A stretch of DNA of 26,167 nt from a virus (IMGVR_UViG_3300042321_000122:1-26167), one strand, 5' to 3'; shown: positions 15,073 to 22,599, counted from the first letter of the stretch. The notes: generated by a model from the letters alone, not told the origin. Numbers and translations: made by a program.

Positions 15073-15362
15073 TGCATCACCGCTATGGCTGAATTGACAT
15101 CAAAACCTTCTACAGTCGCATTAGCCACCAGAAAGTCTTTCATTTCACGCAAGTTTGCTGGCCTCATTTCTTTGCCAACCTCTTCTGGTACGGCAAAAGC
15201 ATCACACAAGTACATAGCAATTATCAATAAATCTAGGCTATCAACATCAATAGTTTCAAAGCCAGAATCTATTTGTTCGGCATTGACCGTTGGCTTTCCC
15301 ATTGGTTTAGCCAGTGCCATTGCGGTGTTAAACAGCCGCAAGAAGTCTTCATCGGAAATCAT
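15069..15362 (-). CDS. Acyl carrier protein
   Basis: A 97-residue, mostly helical acidic protein. The phosphopantetheine attachment site is in TIDVDSLDLL (Ser42), followed by the helix II pattern IIAMYLCDAFAVPEE, which matches ACP architecture (DSLD, then a hydrophobic helix ending in Phe and acidic residues). It is about 20 residues longer than a typical FAS ACP, mainly at the C-terminus. No phosphopantetheinyl transferase is encoded in the window, so the host enzyme would have to activate it. It overlaps both neighbours by ATGA and is directly coupled to the ketosynthase, so the two proteins are probably partners. A stand-alone carrier for another acyltransferase is the alternative. Confidence 0.85.
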   Translation of the reverse strand: MISDEDFLRLFNTAMALAKPMGKPTVNAEQIDSGFETIDVDSLDLLIIAMYLCDAFAVPEEVGKEMRPANLREMKDFLVANATVEGFDVNSAIAVMQ

Positions 15363-15706
15363 GTCACCCCCAGTGTTCGTGCTATCTGCTCATGGATCAA
15401 CAAGTGACTGTTTACCCAATCGTAAAAGTCATCCTCTTGGTTGAAATCCAAGTCTAGCAGATTAAAGGGGTCATTTAGGTTAAGAATAGTGGAGTACGCT
15501 TGGTGTTCTTGTTGGTGTATTAACAGCCAATCGTCAAGGTCTTGCGGGTCAGCATCAATGATGGGATAGCGTGGCACATAGAAGCCAGCGTCAGTCAGTC
15601 TTTCCCAAAAGACTTGGTGTTGAATGCCGTTTTCAAACAGGAAGTCGCGGAGGCTGTCCGGCTCTCCGAAGATCGGAGTCGCCAGCGCATCCATATTCAG
15701 GCTCAT
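15359..15706 (-). CDS. Phage protein with duplicated W-x3-H-x3-H motif
   Basis: A 115-residue acidic protein. An N-terminal part contains FGEPDSLRDFLFENGIQHQ. Then two similar helical units occur: DDWLLIHQQEH and YDWVNSHLLIHEQ, each a Trp followed by two His four residues apart, and each followed by a Leu-x-Leu/Val end. Separating them is DPFNLLDLDFNQEDDF. The duplicated His pairs could bind a metal or an aromatic ligand. I recall similar duplicated motifs in small phage virion-region proteins of unknown function. Start and stop both overlap neighbours (ATGA), and it leads directly into the ACP gene. Confidence 0.7.
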   Translation of the reverse strand: MSLNMDALATPIFGEPDSLRDFLFENGIQHQVFWERLTDAGFYVPRYPIIDADPQDLDDWLLIHQQEHQAYSTILNLNDPFNLLDLDFNQEDDFYDWVNSHLLIHEQIARTLGVT

Positions 15707-15924
15707 CTATCAGCCTTTTGATCCAAGCGGTCAAAGATTTTGCCAAGCATTCCTTTAATATCTTGGATGTCTGAACGGTAATCATCCCGGTTGACATAGA
15801 TCATCGGAATTTCCGAGATTCTGTCCTCGATCCTGACGATTGAGCGCGAGATACTGTTCAGTATCCACCCAAAAGCGGTTCCTGCGGCTGCAAAAAGAAT
15901 GTTGATTAGGAACTGAGGCTCCAC
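15703..15924 (-). CDS. Small membrane-anchored coiled-coil protein
   Basis: A 73-residue protein with one N-terminal transmembrane helix (about 6-24, NILFAAAGTAFGWIL) followed by a charged helix ending DIKGMLGKIFDRLDQKAD. The start is GTG at 15924, with GGAG eight bases upstream. This arrangement, membrane anchor then coiled coil, is common among small phage proteins annotated as holin-like or spanin-like. It follows a fibre gene and is coupled to the HxxxH protein. No named family is certain. Confidence 0.65.
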   Translation of the reverse strand: MEPQFLINILFAAAGTAFGWILNSISRSIVRIEDRISEIPMIYVNRDDYRSDIQDIKGMLGKIFDRLDQKADR

Positions 15925-15926
15925 TG

Positions 15927-16838
15927 TCAGACTCCGTAATAAGGGATTTTCTTGGCGCTTCCGTTGACATAGACCGTTATGTAACCTTCTGGTGCCAGCG
16001 GCAAACTAGGATCAGGCATTGCCGCCGTGTTGCTGGTTGCTAAATTAGCATTGAGGTTGGATGTTACCGTAACATTCGATAACGTGGCGTTGCCACTGGT
16101 AATTGTGGTATTCGATAGTGTCAGATTTCCGACACTGGTTGCCGTACCGCCCAAGGTCAACGTCGTGCTACCAAGCGTCGTAGAACTATTTGCTAGGTAG
16201 TTATTCGGGAAAGTTGCAACAACACTGGTAATGTTTGCATTGGCGTAAGTACCGCCAGCCAGCGTGACACTGCTGACATTGCCACCTGTGATTGCCACAT
16301 TGTTGGCATTCTGCGTAGACATGGTGCCAAGGCCAGACACCGCAGAGTTCGCAATAGCAATGGCTACATTGGCTGCACTTGTGATGCGACCTTGAGCATC
16401 AACGGTAACTTGAGATACTTGGCTGGCTGTACCGTAAGTGCCGGGAGTTACTGCCGTATTAGCTAGGGTAACCGTGACATTGCCGGTCAACTGCCCACCA
16501 CCGGAAATGCCTGTTCCTGCCAACACAAACGCTGTATTCGGGGTTGCACCCACATCAGGGGCGGTTAGGACTACTAAGCCTGTCTGTCCGTTGACCGATA
16601 GTACCGCATCAGTGTTGTCTATCTTTTGCCAGACAGCACCATTAAATGCCGCAATGTCATTGACCTGCCAATCCGTAATTCCGTTCAGGTTAGTCGAACC
16701 TGCCACCGACACCACATAGTAATCACCCTTATCACCAACACTGGAGGTCAACGTAGGATCGTTGGTCGCAGCGTTCCAAGTACCCTTGTAAACAAGCGCA
16801 CCGATAACATTGATGTAATTACTGACGGTCTTTAGCAT
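15927..16838 (-). CDS. Tail fibre / receptor-binding protein, 303 aa
   Basis: A 303-residue protein. The N-terminal domain (YKGTWNAATNDPTL, GDYYVVSVAG, WQVNDIAAFNG, VWQKID) is the small beta domain seen at the base of many phage fibres. SVNGQTGLVVLTAPDVGAT (81-99) is the usual linker motif. The remainder is a Ser/Thr/Asn/Gly-rich repetitive stalk with NATLSNVTVTS-type repeats. The C-terminus (YITVYVNGSAKKIPYYG) resembles a short terminal cap. It shares stalk repeats with the larger fibre at 17801-19477, so the two probably make related fibres or a branched set. No depolymerase motif is apparent. Confidence 0.82.
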   Translation of the reverse strand: MLKTVSNYINVIGALVYKGTWNAATNDPTLTSSVGDKGDYYVVSVAGSTNLNGITDWQVNDIAAFNGAVWQKIDNTDAVLSVNGQTGLVVLTAPDVGATPNTAFVLAGTGISGGGQLTGNVTVTLANTAVTPGTYGTASQVSQVTVDAQGRITSAANVAIAIANSAVSGLGTMSTQNANNVAITGGNVSSVTLAGGTYANANITSVVATFPNNYLANSSTTLGSTTLTLGGTATSVGNLTLSNTTITSGNATLSNVTVTSNLNANLATSNTAAMPDPSLPLAPEGYITVYVNGSAKKIPYYGV

Positions 16839-16851
16839 GATTTAACTCTCA

Positions 16852-16870
16852 TGACGGTTATGAGCCGTCA
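16852..16870. other. Hairpin at the end of the small-protein cassette
   Basis: TGACGG at 16852-16857 pairs with CCGTCA at 16865-16870 around a 7-base loop containing the stop codon of the 16858 gene. There is no T-tract in the direction of transcription, so it is more likely an mRNA structure than a terminator. Confidence 0.4.
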
Positions 16871-17190
16871 CCCGGTGTGATGTAAATCACCGCAGTGCTA
16901 GAACCTGTTACACCCGTAAAGTAAGCATTTGGCACAAACGTGATGATTTCGTCTGTACCTGCTAGCAAGGGAATCGCAGCACCAGAAGAAGTTACTACCG
17001 CCGCAGCAGAGTTAGCCGCAGCCGCAGTAATGCCAACGCCCAAGAAAGCAGTCACAGAACCGGCATTCAGGATGCGGTACTGGTTGCCCCCAAGGGTCGT
17101 AGATACGGCCTGTATTGCAGCAGGCGCGGTAGTTGCTGCCGTAAACGTCACGGTATTACCGGACGGGGTAAAAGGTGCGTTGACAGCCAT
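16858..17190 (-). CDS. Small beta-rich structural protein, paralogue of the 5048-5395 product
   Basis: A 110-residue Ala/Thr/Val-rich protein of short strands with a hydrophobic, low-charge composition, ending IYITPGDG. Its match in strand order and C-terminal motif to the 5048-5395 product points to gene duplication. The ATG at 17190 has GGAG upstream and overlaps the previous stop (TAATG); a TTG at 17202 is the rejected alternative. Its place between two fibre genes suggests a fibre- or capsid-associated decoration domain. No functional residue can be named. Confidence 0.72.
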   Translation of the reverse strand: MAVNAPFTPSGNTVTFTAATTAPAAIQAVSTTLGGNQYRILNAGSVTAFLGVGITAAAANSAAAVVTSSGAAIPLLAGTDEIITFVPNAYFTGVTGSSTAVIYITPGDGS

Positions 17191-17510
17191 TATGCGCTCC
17201 AAGGAAGCGGTGGCGTCACCACCGGAGGATTGATCTGATTTTGAATCTGTCGCTCAACATTGGCTTCAGTTTCATCCTTGTCCACACCATTCGCCCACAC
17301 CCAAGTCAACACTTCTTCTTGGGTTAGGTCTTCATAAGGCGTAAAGCCGCCACCGCCATAGGCAACACCGCAAGTGCCATAGACATTAGTGGAGTAATCA
17401 CCATTGACACCCGTACACGACCAATGAACGGTAATGACAACATCCGCATTGCCTTGAGATAGCGGTAAGCAGTCCATCGCGGTCACAGCCCAGTTAAATG
17501 TTGTACTCAT
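17190..17510 (-). CDS. DUF7936-like phage structural-region protein
   Basis: A 106-residue protein. The pattern FNWAVTAMDCLP, DVVITVHWSCTG, FTPYEDLTQEEVLTWVWANG and NPPVVTPPLPW is one I recall as the DUF7936 type from tailed phages, of unknown function. A beta N-terminal half is followed by a helix (EEVLTWVWANG, ANVERQIQNQI) and a Pro-rich tail. It overlaps both neighbours (ATGA upstream, TAATG downstream). Likely a small assembly or fibre-associated protein. Confidence 0.72.
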   Translation of the reverse strand: MSTTFNWAVTAMDCLPLSQGNADVVITVHWSCTGVNGDYSTNVYGTCGVAYGGGGFTPYEDLTQEEVLTWVWANGVDKDETEANVERQIQNQINPPVVTPPLPWSA

Positions 17511-17761
17511 TTTTTACCCTCCAATGCGGCTGCTTGCTGTGCTTGATACGCTGCAACCACTTCAGGTGTCCAAGCCGTATTGCAGATAGCAGCTACGTTA
17601 GCTGGCTGACCCTCAAGGTCTTGCCCCGGTGTCAGGCTAGTGCGGTGATAGGTCTGTGTCAGCACCTTACCGTCTTCAATGATTCGAGTTGCCTCACGGT
17701 ACAGCACGATGCCGTTCTCGGTCACGGTGATCTGATCTACAACTGTTTCTTTGGTAATCAT
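17507..17761 (-). CDS. Small phage protein, 84 aa, tail-fibre module
   Basis: An 84-residue protein: beta strands carry ENGIVLYREATRIIEDGKVL, then QTYHRTSLTPGQDLEGQP and a helical end with WTPEVVAAYQAQ. I recall nearly this sequence in many tailed phages next to the DUF7936-like gene; no function is established. AAAGGAAAAC precedes the ATG. It is the first gene of a three-gene cassette that lies between two fibre genes and is bordered by hairpins. Confidence 0.7.
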   Translation of the reverse strand: MITKETVVDQITVTENGIVLYREATRIIEDGKVLTQTYHRTSLTPGQDLEGQPANVAAICNTAWTPEVVAAYQAQQAAALEGKK

Positions 17762-17776
17762 GTGTTTTCCTTTCCG

Positions 17777-17797
17777 TCTACACTAGTCCGGTGTAGA
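17777..17797. other. Hairpin between large tail fibre gene and small-protein cassette
   Basis: TCTACAC at 17777-17783 pairs with GTGTAGA at 17791-17797 around a 7-base loop, just past the stop of the tail fibre gene. It is not followed by T on the minus strand, so it is probably an mRNA-stabilising or processing structure instead of a terminator. Confidence 0.5.
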
Positions 17798-17800
17798 TAA

Positions 17801-19477
17801 TTAAATTGGATACGTTAAGACGCCCCAATAGCCGGTGTTGTTGTTAAAGTTGCTGTTTGTTAAATCAGCTGAAAGACCGGTACTTGAATTATAAAATCGC
17901 AAGGTAACATTGGTATCTGCTGCTTCAATAAGCAAAAGCAAACCGCCGCAATTTGCTAAGGCTGGAGTGCTGTGGTAATAAGTAACAGCGCCCCCGCCCC
18001 TAGTAGTTCCGTTAGACGCAAATGGTAGACCGGTCAACTGGGCAGAACCGGTTGCAGAACCTTTGCTTGAAAGGTCAATATTAAATGTCGCATACACCAT
18101 GTTTCCTATTTTTGTGTACAAACCACTGCGCGCTGAATATGTAATTCCGGTCGTGTTTCCGCCAAATCGAATCCCGGGTGTCCAACTACCTTCCTCATAG
18201 TCGTCCAGCGTGTTTGCGTCAGACGATGCGGATTGTGTAGCAGGGAAAGCGATACCTGTACCTGTTGCGGTTGTTGAGCCACCAGACAACGACAAGATAT
18301 TGCCGGTGGAAAGTATCCGCATACGTTCGGTGTTGTTAGTTCTAAACTCCATTCCATAGTTATTAAATGTGCCGAGCACTCCAACGCCAGAGCCAGTGTT
18401 TCCAATTAAAACTTGCGGTGCTGAGTCTGACCCAAAAGAACCAAACCCATTAGAAACAAATGTTTCCGAACCAGTAAATGTTCCAGTGCGTCCAACCAAT
18501 ACCCTTCCGCTGGAGTCGATGAGCATTCGAGTCTGTGCTGCTGTTCCATCGTAGAAGAACAACGAGCCAGCAAAACCAGAGGATGCGTTGCCTGTGCCTA
18601 TTTGATAGGTGCGAGAACCTTTAAAAACAACTTGAGTATTAGCGCCAGCATCTGTTGTAGTTAATGTAAGCGGTGTTCCCTGACCAGTTGCAGCCTTAAT
18701 ATGCACTTGCCCGTCAGCGCTCGTAGTGCCAACTTGCACAAGGCGGTTGGTATCAATCTGCATCGCCAAGCTGCCTCCGGTGTAGAAGGTCATGGGGAGG
18801 TAAGTGCCGGTGCCGCGAAAACCAGCATTAAAACGAGCATCTGTTGAAAGCGATGAAACACTAAGAATGGATGTGTTCGCTAAATCACTGCTGCTGCCAA
18901 AGTTGACGCCAGAAACAGTGCCACTGCCACTTGGCAAAAACTCAACAATAGTGGCTGAGTTCGCCGTACTAGTCTGGAACATCACACGGTTAGCCAGCGT
19001 CGCATTGCTGAAATCGCCTGTAATGCGATTGCCTGTGCCGGTGAAGGTTAGGTTGCCGGAGTTACTCGCACCAGCAGACGTGACAGAACCAGTCGTGGCA
19101 AAGTTCGTACCATTAAACGTAAGACTTGCGCCTGTGGTTGAAACCTTGCTACCGTTTAAGTAAACAATCCCATTAGCCGCGCCATACGACAGCGTTTGAC
19201 TGGTTGTAACAACCTCAGTTGCAATGTTGGCAGTCGTTACATTTGCTGTAGTGATCGTAGCGTTCGTTACATTAGCAGTCGTAACCGTCACGTTAGTTAG
19301 CGTCACATTGCCACTGGTGACAGTGACATTCGCCAACGTCATGTTGTTCAACGTGCTAACCGTGTTGCCTAGCTGTATCGCCGTATTGCCAAGCGTAATC
19401 GTGGTTGCAAAGTTAGCATCCAGTTGCGATAACGGTATCGTTGCCGTTGCATTTGCAAATGTATTAGGTACTGGCAT
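17801..19477 (-). CDS. Major tail fibre protein, 558 aa
   Basis: A 558-residue protein. The N-terminus (FANATATIPLSQLDANF) is a common fibre start. It is followed by a stalk of repeating NVTVTSGN / ITTANVT-like units (about 35-90), a beta-helix-like middle rich in Gly, Ser, Thr and Asn, and a C-terminal receptor-binding head with LDDYEEGSWTPGI (about 424-436), YTKIGNMVYATFNID and QLTGLPF. That head signature is shared by many podovirus and myovirus fibres. There is no endosialidase-type self-cleavage motif. The stalk repeats reappear in the 303-aa fibre. It directly follows the nozzle gene, as expected for a fibre bound to the tail. Confidence 0.85.
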   Translation of the reverse strand: MPVPNTFANATATIPLSQLDANFATTITLGNTAIQLGNTVSTLNNMTLANVTVTSGNVTLTNVTVTTANVTNATITTANVTTANIATEVVTTSQTLSYGAANGIVYLNGSKVSTTGASLTFNGTNFATTGSVTSAGASNSGNLTFTGTGNRITGDFSNATLANRVMFQTSTANSATIVEFLPSGSGTVSGVNFGSSSDLANTSILSVSSLSTDARFNAGFRGTGTYLPMTFYTGGSLAMQIDTNRLVQVGTTSADGQVHIKAATGQGTPLTLTTTDAGANTQVVFKGSRTYQIGTGNASSGFAGSLFFYDGTAAQTRMLIDSSGRVLVGRTGTFTGSETFVSNGFGSFGSDSAPQVLIGNTGSGVGVLGTFNNYGMEFRTNNTERMRILSTGNILSLSGGSTTATGTGIAFPATQSASSDANTLDDYEEGSWTPGIRFGGNTTGITYSARSGLYTKIGNMVYATFNIDLSSKGSATGSAQLTGLPFASNGTTRGGGAVTYYHSTPALANCGGLLLLIEAADTNVTLRFYNSSTGLSADLTNSNFNNNTGYWGVLTYPI

Positions 19478-21208
19478 TTAGAACCTCGCTCTCAATTCAT
19501 GCTCAAACTCGAAGCCGTTAATCGTGAATGGAGTAACGCTACCCTCCAGCGTAATCCCCAAATACTTGCCAAACATTTTGGCATCTTTCTTGTACAAGTA
19601 GTAGCCACTGCCAGCACTGTTTGCCGCAGCCCACCCAATAATATTTCCAGAGCCATTGCTCCAAGAAATAGGACTGCCAACATTATTCAGCCAAATGATC
19701 GCATTGGAAAACTCAATGGCTGGCGACTGTTGATTTTCTGAATCCACATAAGCATCAAAGATAATTGGCTCACCACCAAGGGTTGCTTCAATGCCAATCT
19801 TTAATGCCTGCTTGTCACGAATAGGATCGCCCATTGGCAACAAAGCAGTTTCCAAAATCATATCTACCGGATTCAAGACATCTTCGTAAAACTGATGCAA
19901 GTCTTTTCCGCTAGTGCCATACAGGTTTAAGAATCCATCCTTAAATGCTGGCACAACAAAGTAGCAATCCGTTAATTGATTGGTAAAGAACCACTTGCGC
20001 TCAAAGAATGCTGCCTGTATCCAACGCTCAGTACCATCGTCATTAAACTTAAAGTTAAATACGGCACATAAAATGTTATTGATTAAGCACTGCCCACCGC
20101 TAATAAACTCATCAAAGTTAATTACGGGGAATACGCCATCCAACGGATCACTAATCTTAGTCGTGGTTGCACCCACCAACGCATAGACCCCGTACTCGTT
20201 CATAAACAGCACGGAACGGAAGTAAGGGAAAATAGCGTGTTTTAGCTTGGAACCAACTGAGGCAGATACGTTGGTATTCGTAAACAACGTAGTGCCAAGC
20301 GTAGAATCTACCCGCACATCCGAAAAGACGTTAATACTGTCTTCGCCAAACACATACAAGAAGTTGTTGGCAGAAAGAATGCGGGTAATTTCGGTACGCA
20401 ACGTCGAATCACTTAACGTAATAAAGCCAGCCGTTAAGTTAATAAAATCATTGTAGGTATCGGTTGCTGTGTAATACACGGTACGATCCTGCGCAATCCA
20501 AGTACGACCTGAGAAAGTGGCAATATCAGATCCACTCTGATTCAAAATCGTGCAAGTCACATTGGCATTGGTGCCTGCGCCAGTAATAGTGACAGTTGGT
20601 GCGGAGGTATAGCCTGTGCCAGCTTCCGTCACAATCACTTCCGATACCGCATTGGCAACCACTACCACCGTACCCGTTGCCTGTACGCCATTCGCTTCAT
20701 TGGGTGCGCCAAAGGTAACAGCAGTATTGGATGTCAGATAGCCACTGCCACCATTATTGATGGTAATCGTATTGATGCTGCCAATGGAATGCAAATTGGT
20801 GCCATCCCAAGTCTTGTAGCCTTTGACCGGATCAATAATTAACGCACGTTCATTGCGCCACTGCGTAATCATTACATCGGCATTGGAAAAGGTATTTGCC
20901 GGAGCAATGTTTCCTTGAGCGCCTGTCGTAATGTTGACATACTGTGCCGATCCATTGTCTTGGAACGCCAGCACATACTCGTTGTTGCTAATGTTGACAG
21001 AGCCTTGAAACGAAACATTTGCAGTAAATGCAACATTCGCAAGCTGCTGATTGCCGGGTGTAATCTTGAGGTTGCCGTAGCCAATGGGCTGGATGTTTTC
21101 TAGCCAGCTAAACTCGCCATCACCAATTACCGTGCGGTTATTTTTGGTGTTAAGACCTTTGAAGTCTTTGACTACGGCGTAATTTTTTTTCTGCTCTGCC
21201 GCAGCCAT
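19478..21208 (-). CDS. Tail nozzle / tubular protein B-like protein, 576 aa
   Basis: A 576-residue, mainly beta protein. The start (YAVVKDFKGLNTKNN, then SWLENIQPIGYGNLKI) and the later repeats (TYNDFINLTAGFITL, ILSANNFLYVFGEDSINVF, HAIFPYFRSVLFMNEYGVYAL) match the beta-propeller tail nozzle proteins that end the podovirus tail tube (T7 gp12 type). Between about residues 146 and 222 sits an extra unit with two G-S/T-G-Y motifs (GGSGYLTSNTAVTF and GTGYTSAPTVTI), an inserted Ig-like/beta domain likely exposed on the tail. It follows the adaptor gene in the normal head-to-tail order. Confidence 0.8.
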   Translation of the reverse strand: MAAAEQKKNYAVVKDFKGLNTKNNRTVIGDGEFSWLENIQPIGYGNLKITPGNQQLANVAFTANVSFQGSVNISNNEYVLAFQDNGSAQYVNITTGAQGNIAPANTFSNADVMITQWRNERALIIDPVKGYKTWDGTNLHSIGSINTITINNGGSGYLTSNTAVTFGAPNEANGVQATGTVVVVANAVSEVIVTEAGTGYTSAPTVTITGAGTNANVTCTILNQSGSDIATFSGRTWIAQDRTVYYTATDTYNDFINLTAGFITLSDSTLRTEITRILSANNFLYVFGEDSINVFSDVRVDSTLGTTLFTNTNVSASVGSKLKHAIFPYFRSVLFMNEYGVYALVGATTTKISDPLDGVFPVINFDEFISGGQCLINNILCAVFNFKFNDDGTERWIQAAFFERKWFFTNQLTDCYFVVPAFKDGFLNLYGTSGKDLHQFYEDVLNPVDMILETALLPMGDPIRDKQALKIGIEATLGGEPIIFDAYVDSENQQSPAIEFSNAIIWLNNVGSPISWSNGSGNIIGWAAANSAGSGYYLYKKDAKMFGKYLGITLEGSVTPFTINGFEFEHELRARF

Positions 21209-21209
21209 A

Positions 21210-21848
21210 TCAATACCCCGCTGTGTAAGGTGTCGGCAGCCTGCGAGTAAAGGTGGTGTTCAGAGCTTCCATAACGTGCTTGGTGTACTCTTGCTTGAAG
21301 ATTTCAGCCTCGCCGTAGGATTGCTCTTGGTATTTTGCTATGTAAGCGGCGTAGAACGGCACCGCTTCAGTAAAAGGTGTTGGTAATACTTCAACGTCAG
21401 CACCGTTGGTCATTGGATCAACCAAGACAACAGTATCAATCTCCATCTCGTATGCCTGATCAGGCTTGGGGCCAATAAAAATCTTCTTAGGCCCGTACAT
21501 GGAAAAGCCTACTGGACGCCCAGTGTAGTTTTGCCAATAGCGCAACTGTGCATTAAAGTCAGTCCAAGGCAGGTAGTACAGCGGAATGCGCGAGTTCCCC
21601 CAGTAGAGGATCACATTCAGCACATCAACGGTATTGACGCCTTCAGGCAAGTCAGCAAAGTCGATAGTTTCGACGTTGTAGGTTACCGTGTGATTTTGCA
21701 AAACGCGATTGCACCCTGAGTCTCGGACTAGGGTGTTACGCCCATCGTTTATGTAGTCCGTTAGCTCTGCATCTGTCCAGAAGTTCGCATTAACGTCATG
21801 TAATAAACGCCGGGTCTGCGTAATGTAACCAGCAAGCGTATCTGCCAT
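21210..21848 (-). CDS. Head-tail adaptor / tail tubular protein A-like
   Basis: A 212-residue protein. The N-terminus (YITQTRRLLHDVNANFWTDAELTDYINDGRN) is the helical opening of gp4/gp11-like adaptors that sit under the portal. The middle has the beta block typical of tubular-A proteins (PLYYLPWTDFNAQLRYWQN, SMYGPKKIFIGPKPD, EIDTVVLVDPM). The C-terminus is helical (YAAYIAKYQEQSYGEAEIF). Size and position just before the nozzle gene fit the first ring of the short tail. Confidence 0.82.
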   Translation of the reverse strand: MADTLAGYITQTRRLLHDVNANFWTDAELTDYINDGRNTLVRDSGCNRVLQNHTVTYNVETIDFADLPEGVNTVDVLNVILYWGNSRIPLYYLPWTDFNAQLRYWQNYTGRPVGFSMYGPKKIFIGPKPDQAYEMEIDTVVLVDPMTNGADVEVLPTPFTEAVPFYAAYIAKYQEQSYGEAEIFKQEYTKHVMEALNTTFTRRLPTPYTAGY

Positions 21849-21850
21849 TT

Positions 21851-22192
21851 TTAACCATCAAGGTTTGCAACTTTCGCCGCACCCTTTGCCTTGGGCATTG
21901 GGGCGGCTACTCGTTCCACCACTGGGGCTGACAAGTGGACGGGCTTTACAGACTCTTTCGAAAAAGAAAACAAGGCCAGCTTTTCCATTGCTTCGTCAAA
22001 CTGGTTACTCATTTTCATCCAACCAAGTCTTACAAGATACGGCTCTTTATTGTCATCGCCATAACCAAAGATATGCTTTGCTGCAATTTCAGGAATCTCA
22101 ATCTCTTTTCCAGACTCGAAATGGTACACCGTACCATCCAAAGCATCGAAAAAAGGGTCAGAACCATTATTGCGAACAAAGATCGTGGTCAT
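21851..22192 (-). CDS. Head-tail region protein, 113 aa
   Basis: A 113-residue protein. The start MTTIFVRNNGSDPF is followed by a beta-strand block (YHFESGKEIEIPEIAAKHIFGYG), KEPYLVRLGWMK and a charged Ala/Lys-rich tail. I recall this as a frequent small gene between capsid and adaptor genes of environmental podoviruses. The ATG at 22192 overlaps the previous stop (ATGA); the longer frame from 22252 is rejected because it lies in the previous gene. Probably a virion structural or head-completion protein; no motif proves it. Confidence 0.68.
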   Translation of the reverse strand: MTTIFVRNNGSDPFFDALDGTVYHFESGKEIEIPEIAAKHIFGYGDDNKEPYLVRLGWMKMSNQFDEAMEKLALFSFSKESVKPVHLSAPVVERVAAPMPKAKGAAKVANLDG

Positions 22193-22590
22193 AGCGAGAC
22201 AATATCTCCATATAGGGCAACATCGCAAGTAACTGCGGCGTTGACCGAACAATTAACATAAAGCACTCGGGCAGTTTGAACGTCAGTGTTTGCAGCAGAA
22301 GCCAATGTCAAGTCATCAAACTTAGTCGTGCCAGTTGCGGCACTCAAGGCTTGATCGGCTGCAATGGCAGTGCCTCCACCGCTTGCGGCAGTGAAGACAC
22401 CCACATTGGCACCACTTGCATTACCACTGAAGTTAGACAGAACTATCCGACGCACAATGTATTTAGTTGCCGCTTGCGCAACCAAAGTCGTAACATCACC
22501 GGTAGCATTTAGGCTTACGCCCGTTTGATCTGCCAGCCGGTAATTGCCAAACGAATCTGGATACGAACGGCCTACTGCATTTGCGTCCAT
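22189..22590 (-). CDS. Small beta-rich capsid-region protein, 133 aa
   Basis: A 133-residue protein with Ala, Gly, Val, Asn and Thr in short strands (VRRIVLSNFSG, NVGVFTAASGG, RVLYVNCSVN, VTCDVALYGDIV) and no Lys-rich part. It ends in SL. Low charge and strand-rich pattern with a leading disordered segment (DANAVGRSYPDS) suggest a decoration protein on the capsid or at the portal side. It lies between the next small protein and the adaptor region. GGGGGAGC precedes the ATG. No known family was identified. Confidence 0.65.
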   Translation of the reverse strand: MDANAVGRSYPDSFGNYRLADQTGVSLNATGDVTTLVAQAATKYIVRRIVLSNFSGNASGANVGVFTAASGGGTAIAADQALSAATGTTKFDDLTLASAANTDVQTARVLYVNCSVNAAVTCDVALYGDIVSL

Positions 22591-22599
22591 AGCTCCCCC

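Noticed and set aside
19220-19390. Regularly repeated short units that look CRISPR-like
   Set aside because: They are in-frame coding repeats of the fibre stalk (NVTVTSGN type), with no constant repeat and spacer sizes.
21183-21190. Run of eight T (A8 in the mRNA) near the start of the nozzle gene, possible slippage site
   Set aside because: The nozzle frame is intact and no alternative frame of useful length begins there.
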